In this document: positions 18,097-25,881 of the stretch, piece after piece
How the letters are laid out: every line of letters begins with the position of its first letter
Position numbering within the stretch: position 1 is the first letter of the stretch
From: Luteolibacter sp. SL250
GTDB taxonomy: Bacteria > Verrucomicrobiota > Verrucomicrobiia > Verrucomicrobiales > Akkermansiaceae
Length of the DNA: 64,000 nucleotides
Direction of reading: 5' to 3'
NCBI RefSeq assembly: GCF_026625605.1
Contig: NZ_CP113054.1
Coordinates: 4,852,938-4,916,937 of the forward strand
Position numbers and translations under genes: made by a program
Notes under the pieces: generated by a model
What the model saw: only the letters and a program-made list of their open reading frames with translations
What the model was told of the DNA's origin: nothing
Databases searched by the model: none

Positions 18097-18372
18097 TCAC
18101 GCGATGATGGAGAAGCCCCGGACGCCCTCCAGCGGGGGGATCTCCTCCGCCATCAGGGACTTGATGTGGTGCGCCACGTTCGATTCCTCCGCGATTTCCC
18201 GGATGAAGTCCTCCACCTCGCCCCGCTCCCCCATGACCTGGAGCTCCACCGTGCCGTCCGGAAGGTTTTTCACCCAGCCACAGACGTCAAAACCACGCGC
18301 CAGATCCTTCGCCGTGTAGCGGAAACCGACGCCTTGGACCCTACCGCTGAAAATCACCCGCTTTGCCATCAT
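18097..18372 (-). CDS. acyP: Acylphosphatase
   Basis: Hydrolyses the carboxyl-phosphate bond of acylphosphates. It has 91 aa from the ATG at 18372 (a second ATG follows at once). The signature GRVQGVGFRYTA carries the catalytic Arg, and the second block GWVKNLPDGTVELQ carries the catalytic Asn. The frame is open upstream to 18510, but that part reads through the REPIN copy at 18432-18500 and is not protein-like. Confidence 0.93.
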   Translation of the reverse strand: MMAKRVIFSGRVQGVGFRYTAKDLARGFDVCGWVKNLPDGTVELQVMGERGEVEDFIREIAEESNVAHHIKSLMAEEIPPLEGVRGFSIIA

Positions 18373-18431
18373 CACGGCCCATTTCCCACGATCCGGCGGC
18401 ACGGGTGAAGGATTTAATTCCGGAGACTTGC

Positions 18432-18500
18432 GGAGCGCGGACTTCAGTCCGCCCCAAAGAATCCAGCCAGCGAAACCAAGCGGACTGAAGTCCGCGCTCC
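18432..18500. repeat. REPIN-like inverted doublet, copy 2
   Basis: Same 21-bp inverted arms as 4315-4384, with a 27-bp spacer that again contains GAATCC and GCGAAAC. It lies between the acyP start and the 3' end of the next minus-strand gene. Confidence 0.85.
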
Positions 18501-18506
18501 GTTCCC

Positions 18507-18893
18507 TCACGACCTCACCTCGTGGGCGAAGACGTACTTTTTGCAGGATTCGCAGACCAAAAACAGATCCTCCATCTCGCCCTCGCCCTTTTCCCAGCGC
18601 TTTTCAAATTCAGTGCCGCAGTGGAGGCAGGCGCGCTTCGGGTGCATGATGCCCAGCACCAGCGCATAGATGCTGCTGGCGATGAAGACCGCCCAGCCCG
18701 GATTCGCCCATGTGGGCCGGCCCATCCATCCGGCGATGATCACGATGGTGGTGCCGATGCCAACACCCACCGCACAGCCGATGTACTGGCGGCGCTTCCA
18801 CCGCGCACGCCCGTCCAGCAGGGCCTGCGCGGCTTCGTCCAGGAAGTAGCCCTCATGGGGATACTCCTTGATTTCGAGCGGCCGGGATCTCAC
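18507..18893 (-). CDS. Small membrane protein with a CxxC pair at each end of a C-terminal knuckle
   Basis: Unrecognised 128-aa protein. Two hydrophobic segments (about 36-58 and 64-84) are followed by a cytoplasmic-type zinc-knuckle pattern, CLHCGTEF ... CESCKKYVF, with 25 residues between the pairs. Its ATG overlaps the stop of the upstream thioredoxin-fold gene by 4 bases (ATGA at 18890-18893), so the two are translationally coupled. A redox or metal link to that protein is only an inference. Confidence 0.75.
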   Translation of the reverse strand: MRSRPLEIKEYPHEGYFLDEAAQALLDGRARWKRRQYIGCAVGVGIGTTIVIIAGWMGRPTWANPGWAVFIASSIYALVLGIMHPKRACLHCGTEFEKRWEKGEGEMEDLFLVCESCKKYVFAHEVRS

Positions 18894-20041
18894 TCGGCCA
18901 GGGCCTTGATGATCTGGCGGCGCACCTCAACGATGTCGAGCTTGTCGGTGTGCTTCCACAGGATCTTGCCATCCTTGCCGAGCAGCACGGTGTGCGGCAG
19001 CGCGCCGGTCCAGTCCTTGTCGATGGCGTCCGCCAGCGGATCGGTGTTTTCTGCGGTCCAGATGTAGTTGTTGGTGGTGCGGCCTTCCTCTTTCACGGAA
19101 GGGGCGGTCTTGTCCGAAAGCGCGGCGTGGCGGGAGGTGAGAAACTTGCCGACAACGGCCTTTTTCTCAGCAGGGTCGATGCTGATGGAGATGAACTCGA
19201 ACGGGCGGTTCTGGAAGCGGCGGTAGGTTTCCACCAGTTCCGGAAACTCCGCGACGCACGGGCCGCAGGTGGTGGACCAGAAGTTGATGAGGCGGATCTT
19301 GTCCGTGCCGTTGGCGCGGAGCTTCTTCGCCAGGTCCACGCTCAGGTCCTCAACGGTGACCGGCTTGGCCTTCCAGTTCGCTTCGTCCTTCTCGACGTTG
19401 CTGGCCTTGAACAGCCATTTCGTGGAGCAGCCGAACGGGCGCGGGGTTTTCTCGCCCACTTCCTTGCCGGCGAGGGTGGCGTCCAGCGCGTCACGCAGGT
19501 AGCTCTTTTCCGTGGGGCCGGACTTCCGCTTCATGTCATCCATGCGGCCGGTGAAGACGAGCTTCCGCCCACCATCGAACAGGAACACGTGCGGAGTGGC
19601 CTGCGCGCCGCAGGCGGTGGCGAACTTCTGATTTTCTCCGTCGTAGAGGTAGGGGAAGGTCCAGCCGTTCTCCATGGCGAACGGAGTCATTTCCTCGAAG
19701 GAGTCATTGTAGGGGGAGTAGCCCAGCTCGTCCGGAGTGAGGCTGCCCGGGTTGTTGGCGTTCACCGCCACCATGGCCACGCCCTTGCCCTTGTAGTCCT
19801 GGTAGATCTGCTCCATCCGGGTGGCCGCGCCCACGGCATCAGGACAGTGATTACAGGTGAAAACAACGCAGAGGGCCTTCGCGTCCTTGTAGTCCGCCAG
19901 GGTGCGCGTCTTGCCATCGGTCCCTTTGAGGGAGAACTCAGGAGCGGGCGAGCCGATCTCGAGGACTTTCGGGATTTCCTGTCCGAAGGCGGGCGCGATG
20001 AGCGCGGCGGCCACGATTCCCAGTACGGTTTGGATTTTCAT
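18890..20041 (-). CDS. Exported tandem thioredoxin-fold protein
   Basis: ATG at 20041 gives 383 aa with a signal peptide (KIQTVLGIVAAALIAPAFG). There are two thioredoxin-like domains. The first (about 25-190) is peroxiredoxin/ResA-like with a CNHC active-site pair at C63-C66. The second (about 225-383) has TlpA/ResA-type CGPC near residue 260 in NFWSTTCGPCVAEFPE. Upstream frame to 20299 lacks a signal and is rejected. It probably acts in periplasmic thiol-disulfide exchange. CNHCPD-type first domains are often described as thioredoxin-family alkyl-hydroperoxide-like proteins, and their substrate is unknown. Confidence 0.85.
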   Translation of the reverse strand: MKIQTVLGIVAAALIAPAFGQEIPKVLEIGSPAPEFSLKGTDGKTRTLADYKDAKALCVVFTCNHCPDAVGAATRMEQIYQDYKGKGVAMVAVNANNPGSLTPDELGYSPYNDSFEEMTPFAMENGWTFPYLYDGENQKFATACGAQATPHVFLFDGGRKLVFTGRMDDMKRKSGPTEKSYLRDALDATLAGKEVGEKTPRPFGCSTKWLFKASNVEKDEANWKAKPVTVEDLSVDLAKKLRANGTDKIRLINFWSTTCGPCVAEFPELVETYRRFQNRPFEFISISIDPAEKKAVVGKFLTSRHAALSDKTAPSVKEEGRTTNNYIWTAENTDPLADAIDKDWTGALPHTVLLGKDGKILWKHTDKLDIVEVRRQIIKALAE

Positions 20042-20210
20042 CAGACCCGGATACAAGCGGCGGAAGGGAAATCCTGCAAGGAATCTCCCATTCGCCGGGG
20101 GCCATCCATCCCGGCTCTGTTCCGGGAGCGGAGGGTGATGGCCGGCAACTGTCTTTTTTGTATTGCTTCCGGGGTTGATCGCGTAGCCTTGGTTTCCAGT
20201 TCCCATATCC

Positions 20211-21353
20211 ATGAAACCCATCCCGTTCATCCTCCTTTCCCTCGCCCCGCTCGCCCACGCGGGATTCCGCGCCCAGCCGATCGATGACAAGGTCACCATT
20301 GGCTACGGCCTAGCGGTGGCGGATGTGGATGGCGACGGCAAGGATGACATCCTGCTGGTGGATGCAGCCCAGACCGTTTGGTACAAGAACCCGACCTGGG
20401 AGAAGCACACGCTGAGCGGAAAGCTGACGCCGAAGGATCACGTCTGCGTCTGTGCGAAGGACATCGACGGCGACGGCAAGGCGGAGGTGGCGGTGGGCGC
20501 GGAGTGGGCACCGAACGATACGAAGGACAGCGGCGCGGTCTTCGCCCTCTTCCCCAGTGAGGACCGGACGAAGCCTTGGAAGGAAAAGGCGCTGCACCGG
20601 GAGCCGACGACCCACCGCATGCACTGGGTGCTGGAGAAGCCGGGCGTTAACTTCCTCGCCGTGTTGCCGCTCCACGGCTGCGACAACGTGAAGGGCGAAG
20701 GCCCGGGCATCAAATTCCTGGGTTACCGTCCGGAAAAGGATCCGACCAAGGATTGGGCGACCTTTCTCCTGCACGAAGGCTTCCACATGGCCCACAACTT
20801 CGATCCCGTGAAGTGGCCCGGCAACGAGGAGGGAGAGAGCCTGCTGGTCGCCTGCAAGGAGGGAACCCACCTGCTCCAGCAAAGGGACGGGAAATGGAAC
20901 GCCACCCGCATGACCGAAAAAGGCTCCGGCGAGGTTCGCACGGGCAGGCTGCCGGGAGGGAAGCGCTTCATCGCCACCATCGAGCCGATGCACGGCAACG
21001 AGGTGGTCATCAACCCGGAGAACGCGGAAGGGAAGCTGTGGTCGGAGAAACGCGTCGTACTGGATGACACGCTGGCCCAGGGCCACGCACTGGCGGCGGC
21101 GGATTTCCTGGGACTCGGCCATGACCAGGTGGTGGCGGGCTGGCGCGAACCGTCGAAGGACACGAAGAAGGTCGGCATCAGACTCTACGCTCCGAACGCG
21201 GATGGCACGGAGTGGAAGCTGCACTCGCTGGTCGATGACAACACCATGGCCTGCGAGGACATCAAGGCGGCGGACCTGAACGGTGACGGCAAGCCGGACC
21301 TCATCGCCTCCGGACGGGCGACGAAGAACCTCATCATTTACTGGAACGAATAA
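20211..21353 (+). CDS. Secreted FG-GAP/VCBS repeat protein
   Basis: The 380-aa protein has a signal peptide (KPIPFILLSLAPLAHA) and calcium-loop repeats typical of FG-GAP/VCBS beta-propellers: DVDGDGKDD at about 41-49, DIDGDGKAE near 90 and DLNGDGKPD near 365. It is probably a secreted seven-bladed propeller used for binding rather than catalysis, as in many verrucomicrobial secretomes. It is divergent from the tandem thioredoxin gene across 169 bp. Confidence 0.85.
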   Translation: MKPIPFILLSLAPLAHAGFRAQPIDDKVTIGYGLAVADVDGDGKDDILLVDAAQTVWYKNPTWEKHTLSGKLTPKDHVCVCAKDIDGDGKAEVAVGAEWAPNDTKDSGAVFALFPSEDRTKPWKEKALHREPTTHRMHWVLEKPGVNFLAVLPLHGCDNVKGEGPGIKFLGYRPEKDPTKDWATFLLHEGFHMAHNFDPVKWPGNEEGESLLVACKEGTHLLQQRDGKWNATRMTEKGSGEVRTGRLPGGKRFIATIEPMHGNEVVINPENAEGKLWSEKRVVLDDTLAQGHALAAADFLGLGHDQVVAGWREPSKDTKKVGIRLYAPNADGTEWKLHSLVDDNTMACEDIKAADLNGDGKPDLIASGRATKNLIIYWNE

Positions 21354-21361
21354 CAACGGCC

Positions 21362-21796
21362 ATGGAACCACGGGTCACCCTCATCACCCTCGGCGTGGCG
21401 GATCTGCCCCGCGCCGTCCGCTTTTACCGCGACGGCCTCGGCCTGCCGACGAACTACAAGGACGGCGATCCCATCGCCTTCTTCGACACGCTGGGGACGA
21501 AGTTCTCCGTGTTTCCGCTCGCCGAGCTGGCCCACGACATTTCCCCGGAGACGAAGCCATGCGGTGGAGGATTCAGGGGCATCACGCTGGCCCACAACGT
21601 CCACGCGAAGGAAGAGGTGGCAGCGGTGCTGGCTGAGGCGCAGCGAGCCGGGGCCATCATTGTGAAGCCCGCGCAGGATGCCTTCTGGGGCGGGCACAGC
21701 GGCTACTTCACGGACCCGGACGGCCACTACTGGGAGGTCGCGTGGAATCCCCTGTCCCCGCTGGGCGAGGATGGATTCATGACGCTGGAGCCCTGA
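21362..21796 (+). CDS. VOC (glyoxalase/bleomycin-resistance-like) family protein
   Basis: The 144-aa single VOC module shows LGVADLPRAVRFYRDGLGLP at the N-terminus and GYFTDPDGHYWEVAWNP at the C-terminus. Together these supply the usual metal-ligand positions. Substrate cannot be told from sequence. It begins 8 bp after the FG-GAP gene, so it is likely cotranscribed. A GCCGTG/CACGGC hairpin (21817-21837) follows but lacks a T-run. Confidence 0.88.
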   Translation: MEPRVTLITLGVADLPRAVRFYRDGLGLPTNYKDGDPIAFFDTLGTKFSVFPLAELAHDISPETKPCGGGFRGITLAHNVHAKEEVAAVLAEAQRAGAIIVKPAQDAFWGGHSGYFTDPDGHYWEVAWNPLSPLGEDGFMTLEP

Positions 21797-21899
21797 CGGC
21801 CTGTTGAAATGGATGCGCCGTGGCGGGGCGTCACGGCCACTTTCCTTCTCCTTCCTCCCTCCTTTCCTCCATGATCGCGTAATAGGCTGTTGGCCGGAT

Positions 21900-22191
21900 T
21901 TGTGACAGTGTCTTCACGTCAGCGCGACGGACGCCCCCCGACCGGAACAAAGACAAAATCTCCCCCCGAGAAACCAACTCCCCCCAAAAAGAAATCGGCA
22001 GGTGATTCCCCCCGCGGTGTCATCTGCCGATTGGATTTGGCGGGGTCCCTCACAGCGCACCTTGCATAGGTGGAGTGCGATTTCGCCCCCTCCCGCGGGA
22101 AGCGTCCATCCGCAGCGAACTGAGCGTCAACGCCTCCTGCCCCGGCACATGATCTGCGGATCTGGTTCCACCAATCCAACCCATTGGAACC
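21900..22191 (+). promoter_or_regulatory. Structured leader upstream of a 50-codon ORF
   Basis: This gene-free stretch is rich in stems and repeated C-runs. Runs of six C occur at 21934, 21962, 21980 and 22008. Hairpins are ATCGGCAG/CTGCCGAT (21994-22031), CGCAC/GTGCG with an inner ACCT/AGGT (22056-22079), and ATCCGCAG/CTGCGGAT (22108-22161). A small ORF and an intrinsic terminator follow, so this may be one transcript of about 400-500 nt. Confidence 0.45.
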
Positions 22192-22344
22192 ATGAAACAG
22201 AAACACGACCCGAAAACCAAGAAATCGCATCAGGAAAGCGAACATCCGTCCCGCAAGTCATCTTCCCCGCCGCAGGAGAGCAATCCACGCCGCCGCAGCG
22301 ACAATGAGGCGAAGATCGAGAACGACATGATCCTCCGCCGCTGA
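22192..22344 (+). CDS. Possible 50-aa basic small protein
   Basis: Short ORF reading M-KQKHDPKTKKSHQESEHP..., ending NEAKIENDMILRR. It is very hydrophilic, rich in Lys, Arg, Ser and Glu, and has no hydrophobic stretch or Cys. It has a weak GGAA-type ribosome site 4 bases before the ATG. Support comes mainly from context: a structured leader upstream and an intrinsic terminator 35 bp downstream. It could instead be part of a non-coding RNA. Function unknown. Confidence 0.4.
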   Translation: MKQKHDPKTKKSHQESEHPSRKSSSPPQESNPRRRSDNEAKIENDMILRR

Positions 22345-22378
22345 AATACGTCCGGGCAATCCACTGACCCGGTGCACG

Positions 22379-22405
22379 CGGGCCGCCCATCCGGCGGCCC
22401 GTTTT
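22379..22405 (+). terminator. Intrinsic terminator after the small ORF
   Basis: Exact 9-bp stem CGGGCCGCC (22379-22387) and GGCGGCCCG (22393-22401), 5-nt loop, then four T. The remaining stretch 22406-22754 before the phospholipase gene holds nothing I can support. Confidence 0.8.
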
Positions 22406-22754
22406 CGTGGGGAGACCTCCTCAATGCGCGGCCATCAGGCACCCCGCCAATGCCACAACGTGAAAGAGGACGATGATGAACGGCCAGAAAAGAAGCGAGC
22501 GCAGGAGGACGACGGGTGGCAAAGTGGTGGCAGAATCCGTCCAAACCCTAACATTAGCACCAAAAAAACAGGGAATTCCTCAGATAAACCCGGATTCACG
22601 TTCCGATGGCCGCTGCACGTGCGGAAATCCCGCGACGCTCCCCCCGGAAGCCGTCCATCCCGGACAGCGAAGACGATGAGGCCATTTCTCCGTAGATTGA
22701 AACATCCCGGCGTTCTGGAGCTTATCATTTGCGCCATTTTCCCTTGAACCCATC

Positions 22755-25295
22755 ATGCAATCACGGCGCGACTTCATCCAAAGGGCGGCATTGCTCTCCG
22801 GCAGCCTCGGTACCATCGCCGCCATCCCCCCTTCGCTGCTCAGGGCACTCGAGATCGGGCCGAAGGACGGTTCCACTTTCATGGATGCGGAGCATGTCGT
22901 GATCCTGATGCAGGAGAACCGCTCGTTCGATCATGCCTTCGGAACGCTGTCCGGCGTCCGGGGATTCGATGATCCGCGGGCGATCACCACGCCCGGCGGA
23001 AACCCGGTATGGCTGCAAACGGATGCGGCAGGCAGGACGTTCGCCCCCTTCGGACTGAACATCCACGGGACGAAGGCGACATGGATGGGCGACCTGCCCC
23101 ATGACCGCGGCTCCGAAATCGCCGCAGGCAACAAGGGCAGGCATGACCAGTGGCTGAAGGTGATGCACTCCGGGACCAAGGACTACGCGGAGATGCCACT
23201 CACACTCGGCCACTATGAACGCCGTGACATTCCCTTCTACCATGCCTTTGCGGACGCGTTCACCATCTGCGACCAACACTTCTGCTCCGCGCAGACCTGC
23301 ACGACGCCCAACCGCCTTTTCCTCTGGACCGGGACGAACCGTGACCCGCGCGATCCGTCGGCACCCGTCGTCCTGCGCAACCAGCAGGTCGATCTGGATT
23401 CCCCGGCGGACTGGCCGACCTTCCCCGAGCGGCTGGAGGCAAACGGTGTTTCATGGAAGATCTACCAGAACGAGATCACGATGCCCACTGGTCTGGGCCC
23501 CGGGGAAAGCGCATGGCTGGAGAACTTCGGCGACAACCCGATGGAATACTTCACCCAGTACCATGTGGAGTTCCACCCCGCCCACCTCTCCCACCTGCAG
23601 GACCGGCGGGCCGCGCTCGAAATGACGATCCGCAGGCTGGAGGCAGGAGACCAGATTCCAGAGGAAAACATGGACCTCTATTCAGCGAAGGAGGCCCTCA
23701 CCGCTCTCGAAACGGAGATCGGGCGTTGCTCGCCGGAAAATTTCCTCAAGCTGCCCGAATGGGAACGCAGCCTCCACCGGAAGGCCTTCTCCACCAACAC
23801 GGGGGATCCGGACCACCGCCGGCTGGAAACACTGGTCTACCAGGACGACGGCATGGAGAGGCGGATGGAGGTTCCCGCCGGGGATGTGCTCCACCAGTTC
23901 CGCCAGGATGTGGACCAAGGGAAGCTCCCTGCCGTTTCATGGCTCGTGGCGCCGGCGAATTTCTCCGACCACCCGAGCGCACCGTGGTACGGGGCGTGGT
24001 ATGTCTCCGAGGTGCTGGACATCCTCACCCGCGATCCGGAAGTGTGGCGGAAAACCATCCTCATCCTGACCTACGACGAGAACGACGGTTACTACGACCA
24101 CGTCCCCCCCTTCGTCCCTCCCCACCCGGCGGATGCGGGGAGCGGCGCTGTCTCCGGAGACCTGGACACCACCGGGGAGTTCGATGAACTGGGCCATCCC
24201 ATCGGCCTCGGTTACCGCGTGCCGATGGTCATCGCCTCACCGTGGAGCCGGGGCGGGAATGTCTGTTCGCAGGTCTTCGACCACACTTCGGTCCTTCGGT
24301 TTCTGGAAGTGCTCCTGAAGGGCAGGACCCCGCAGCCCATCGTTGAAACGAACATCAGCGCGTGGCGCAGGACGATCTGCGGAGATCTCACCTCCACCTT
24401 CCAACCAGCGGGTGCCGGGCCGGCGAAAAACCCGCTCCCGCTGGAACGCGACACCTTTGTCGGAGCCATCCACAATGCGCGGTTCAAGGATGCCCCGGCG
24501 GGGTTCAGGAGCCTCACTCCGGAGGAAATCTCGGAGATCCGGCAGGATCCCGCCGGTTCCCCTCTCCTACCCCGCCAGGAACCCGGCACCCGGACATCAC
24601 TCGCATTGCCATACGAGCTGCATGCCGACGGCTGGCTCTCAAAGGACGGCACCACCTTCAGCATCATTTTCCGAACCGGAGAACGCTCGGCGGGTGCGCC
24701 ATTCCAGGTGTATGCACCGGGAAACTTCCTTTCCTCCCGGACCGACCGGGATCCGGGGGTGGAGGAAGACGCCGTGATCCATGAAGCGGCACGGCGGTGG
24801 TCGTTCGCCGTCGAGGCGGGGCGGGAGGTGCGATACTCGTGGCCGGTGGCTTCGTTCGAAAACGGGGTGTATCATCTGCGGGTCTATGGGCCGAACGGCT
24901 TTTACCGCGAATTCCGCGGGACCGCCGGTGACCCGCCCATACTGGTGCTGCCGGACTACGTGCCGCAGGGTCCCGCCATCCGGCTGGCGGTGGCGAACCG
25001 GCAGTCCTCCGGGGATCTCGCCTGCTCCGTGGAGGACGTTTCCTATGGAAGGCCCGCCGTCGCCCTCGCCATCCCTGCGGGTGGGCACGCCACCCTTCCG
25101 CTGGATCTCGCCGACAGCTCCGGGTGGTATGATTTCACGCTCCACATCGCGGGCCACGGGCCATTCTCACGGCGCTGGGCGGGGCGGGTGGAGACGGGCA
25201 AGGCCGGCACCACCGATCCGTTGATCGGCCGCGGCGCGACGAAGACCGTCCTTCAGGAAGAGCCAGGAACAGAACCTTCCACCCGCCGGAACTGA
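22755..25295 (+). CDS. Tat-exported phosphocholine-type phospholipase C
   Basis: The 846-aa protein belongs to the bacterial PLC/acid phosphatase superfamily (PlcH/PlcN-like), which hydrolyses phospholipid head groups. A Tat signal lies at residues 2-30 (SRRDFIQRAALLSG). The catalytic domain follows, with MQENRSFDHAFGTLSG near 55, TCTTPNRLFLWTG near 185 and YDENDGYYDHVPPF near 440. Two C-terminal DUF756-like beta domains are expected after about 620 (LPYELHADGWLSKDG, then GWYDFTLHIAGHGPFSRRWAGRVETG). Length and layout fit PlcH-type enzymes. It appears monocistronic, and a hairpin spans its stop. Confidence 0.93.
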   Translation: MQSRRDFIQRAALLSGSLGTIAAIPPSLLRALEIGPKDGSTFMDAEHVVILMQENRSFDHAFGTLSGVRGFDDPRAITTPGGNPVWLQTDAAGRTFAPFGLNIHGTKATWMGDLPHDRGSEIAAGNKGRHDQWLKVMHSGTKDYAEMPLTLGHYERRDIPFYHAFADAFTICDQHFCSAQTCTTPNRLFLWTGTNRDPRDPSAPVVLRNQQVDLDSPADWPTFPERLEANGVSWKIYQNEITMPTGLGPGESAWLENFGDNPMEYFTQYHVEFHPAHLSHLQDRRAALEMTIRRLEAGDQIPEENMDLYSAKEALTALETEIGRCSPENFLKLPEWERSLHRKAFSTNTGDPDHRRLETLVYQDDGMERRMEVPAGDVLHQFRQDVDQGKLPAVSWLVAPANFSDHPSAPWYGAWYVSEVLDILTRDPEVWRKTILILTYDENDGYYDHVPPFVPPHPADAGSGAVSGDLDTTGEFDELGHPIGLGYRVPMVIASPWSRGGNVCSQVFDHTSVLRFLEVLLKGRTPQPIVETNISAWRRTICGDLTSTFQPAGAGPAKNPLPLERDTFVGAIHNARFKDAPAGFRSLTPEEISEIRQDPAGSPLLPRQEPGTRTSLALPYELHADGWLSKDGTTFSIIFRTGERSAGAPFQVYAPGNFLSSRTDRDPGVEEDAVIHEAARRWSFAVEAGREVRYSWPVASFENGVYHLRVYGPNGFYREFRGTAGDPPILVLPDYVPQGPAIRLAVANRQSSGDLACSVEDVSYGRPAVALAIPAGGHATLPLDLADSSGWYDFTLHIAGHGPFSRRWAGRVETGKAGTTDPLIGRGATKTVLQEEPGTEPSTRRN

Positions 25296-25320
25296 CCCCG
25301 GCCCCGGTGGGGCCGGTCAG
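25292..25320 (+). terminator. Hairpin at the phospholipase C stop
   Basis: Stem CTGA...CCGGCCCC (25292-25305) with GGGGCCGG-TCAG (25309-25320), triloop, two unpaired C. There is no T-run, so a 3'-end stabilising or weak terminator role is inferred. Confidence 0.5.
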
Positions 25321-25426
25321 GCGTTCCTTCGCCGCGGATGAACTCCACCGCATCACCCGCTACGACGGTGGAGTCCGCACGGTGATCCTCGTCAACACCC
25401 CGAAGAAGAAGAAGAGTGCGGGCTCA

Positions 25427-25569
25427 TTGGAATCCTTCCGCTACTTTCCAATCGCCAAGCGGCCCTGGTTCTGCCATGTTTCCCTCGTCGCAAGACAAGA
25501 CGGTCCGGCTGAGATGCTTCGAGGTTATTGGGTTTTTCCTCGGGGATGATCATCCGGACCGTTTTTTTT
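25427..25569 (+). repeat. Two-stem dispersed element, copy A
   Basis: First stem TTGGAA/TTCCAA (25427-25432 with 25446-25451). Second, a long stem-loop closed by CGGTCCGG/CCGGACCG (25501-25508 with 25554-25561) with an inner CGAGG/CCTCG stem (25520-25542), followed by eight T. The segment 25487-25527 is identical to copy B. It lies about 130 bp downstream of the phospholipase gene in the same orientation. Confidence 0.8.
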
Positions 25570-25705
25570 GCCCGATCAGCTCTGGATTGGAAATGGGGCA
25601 GCAGGACAGGAAAGGGCCGGCAGCGCTGGATTCCGTCATCAATTCTCCGATCTCACGCCGGAATGGAAATCAGCTTCACCAGGCACTCAGGCCGGTGTGT
25701 TCGAG

Positions 25706-25780
25706 TGGTGGTCCCGGGTGGAATCGAACCACCACCTACGGCTTCGGAGACCATCGTCCTATCCATTGGACTACGGGACC
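25706..25780 (-). tRNA. tRNA-Arg (anticodon CCG), CCA encoded
   Basis: On the minus strand the acceptor arms GGTCCCG and CGGGACC pair. The D arm is GTCC/GGAC, the anticodon loop CTCCGAA gives CCG, the T loop is TTCGATT, the discriminator is A, and CCA is genomic. It is 72 nt plus CCA. Confidence 0.95.
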
Positions 25781-25881
25781 TTTCTCGCGGAGGCGGGGAG
25801 ATTTAGCGGCCCGCTCCCCTCTTGGCAAGGAGAAGGGTGGCGAAATTTCCCGCCTCCCTTCTCCTGCAGATCACAGGGGCG

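Noticed and set aside
22435..22737. Hydrophobic minus-strand frames upstream of the phospholipase gene
   Set aside because: One frame near 22430-22530 encodes a membrane-like stretch (LLFWPFIIVLFHVVALAG) but has no ATG, no ribosome site and is short. Kept only as a note.
25501..25561. TPP riboswitch because of GCTGAGA in the repeat element
   Set aside because: The other conserved TPP-core segments are missing, and no thiamine gene follows either copy.
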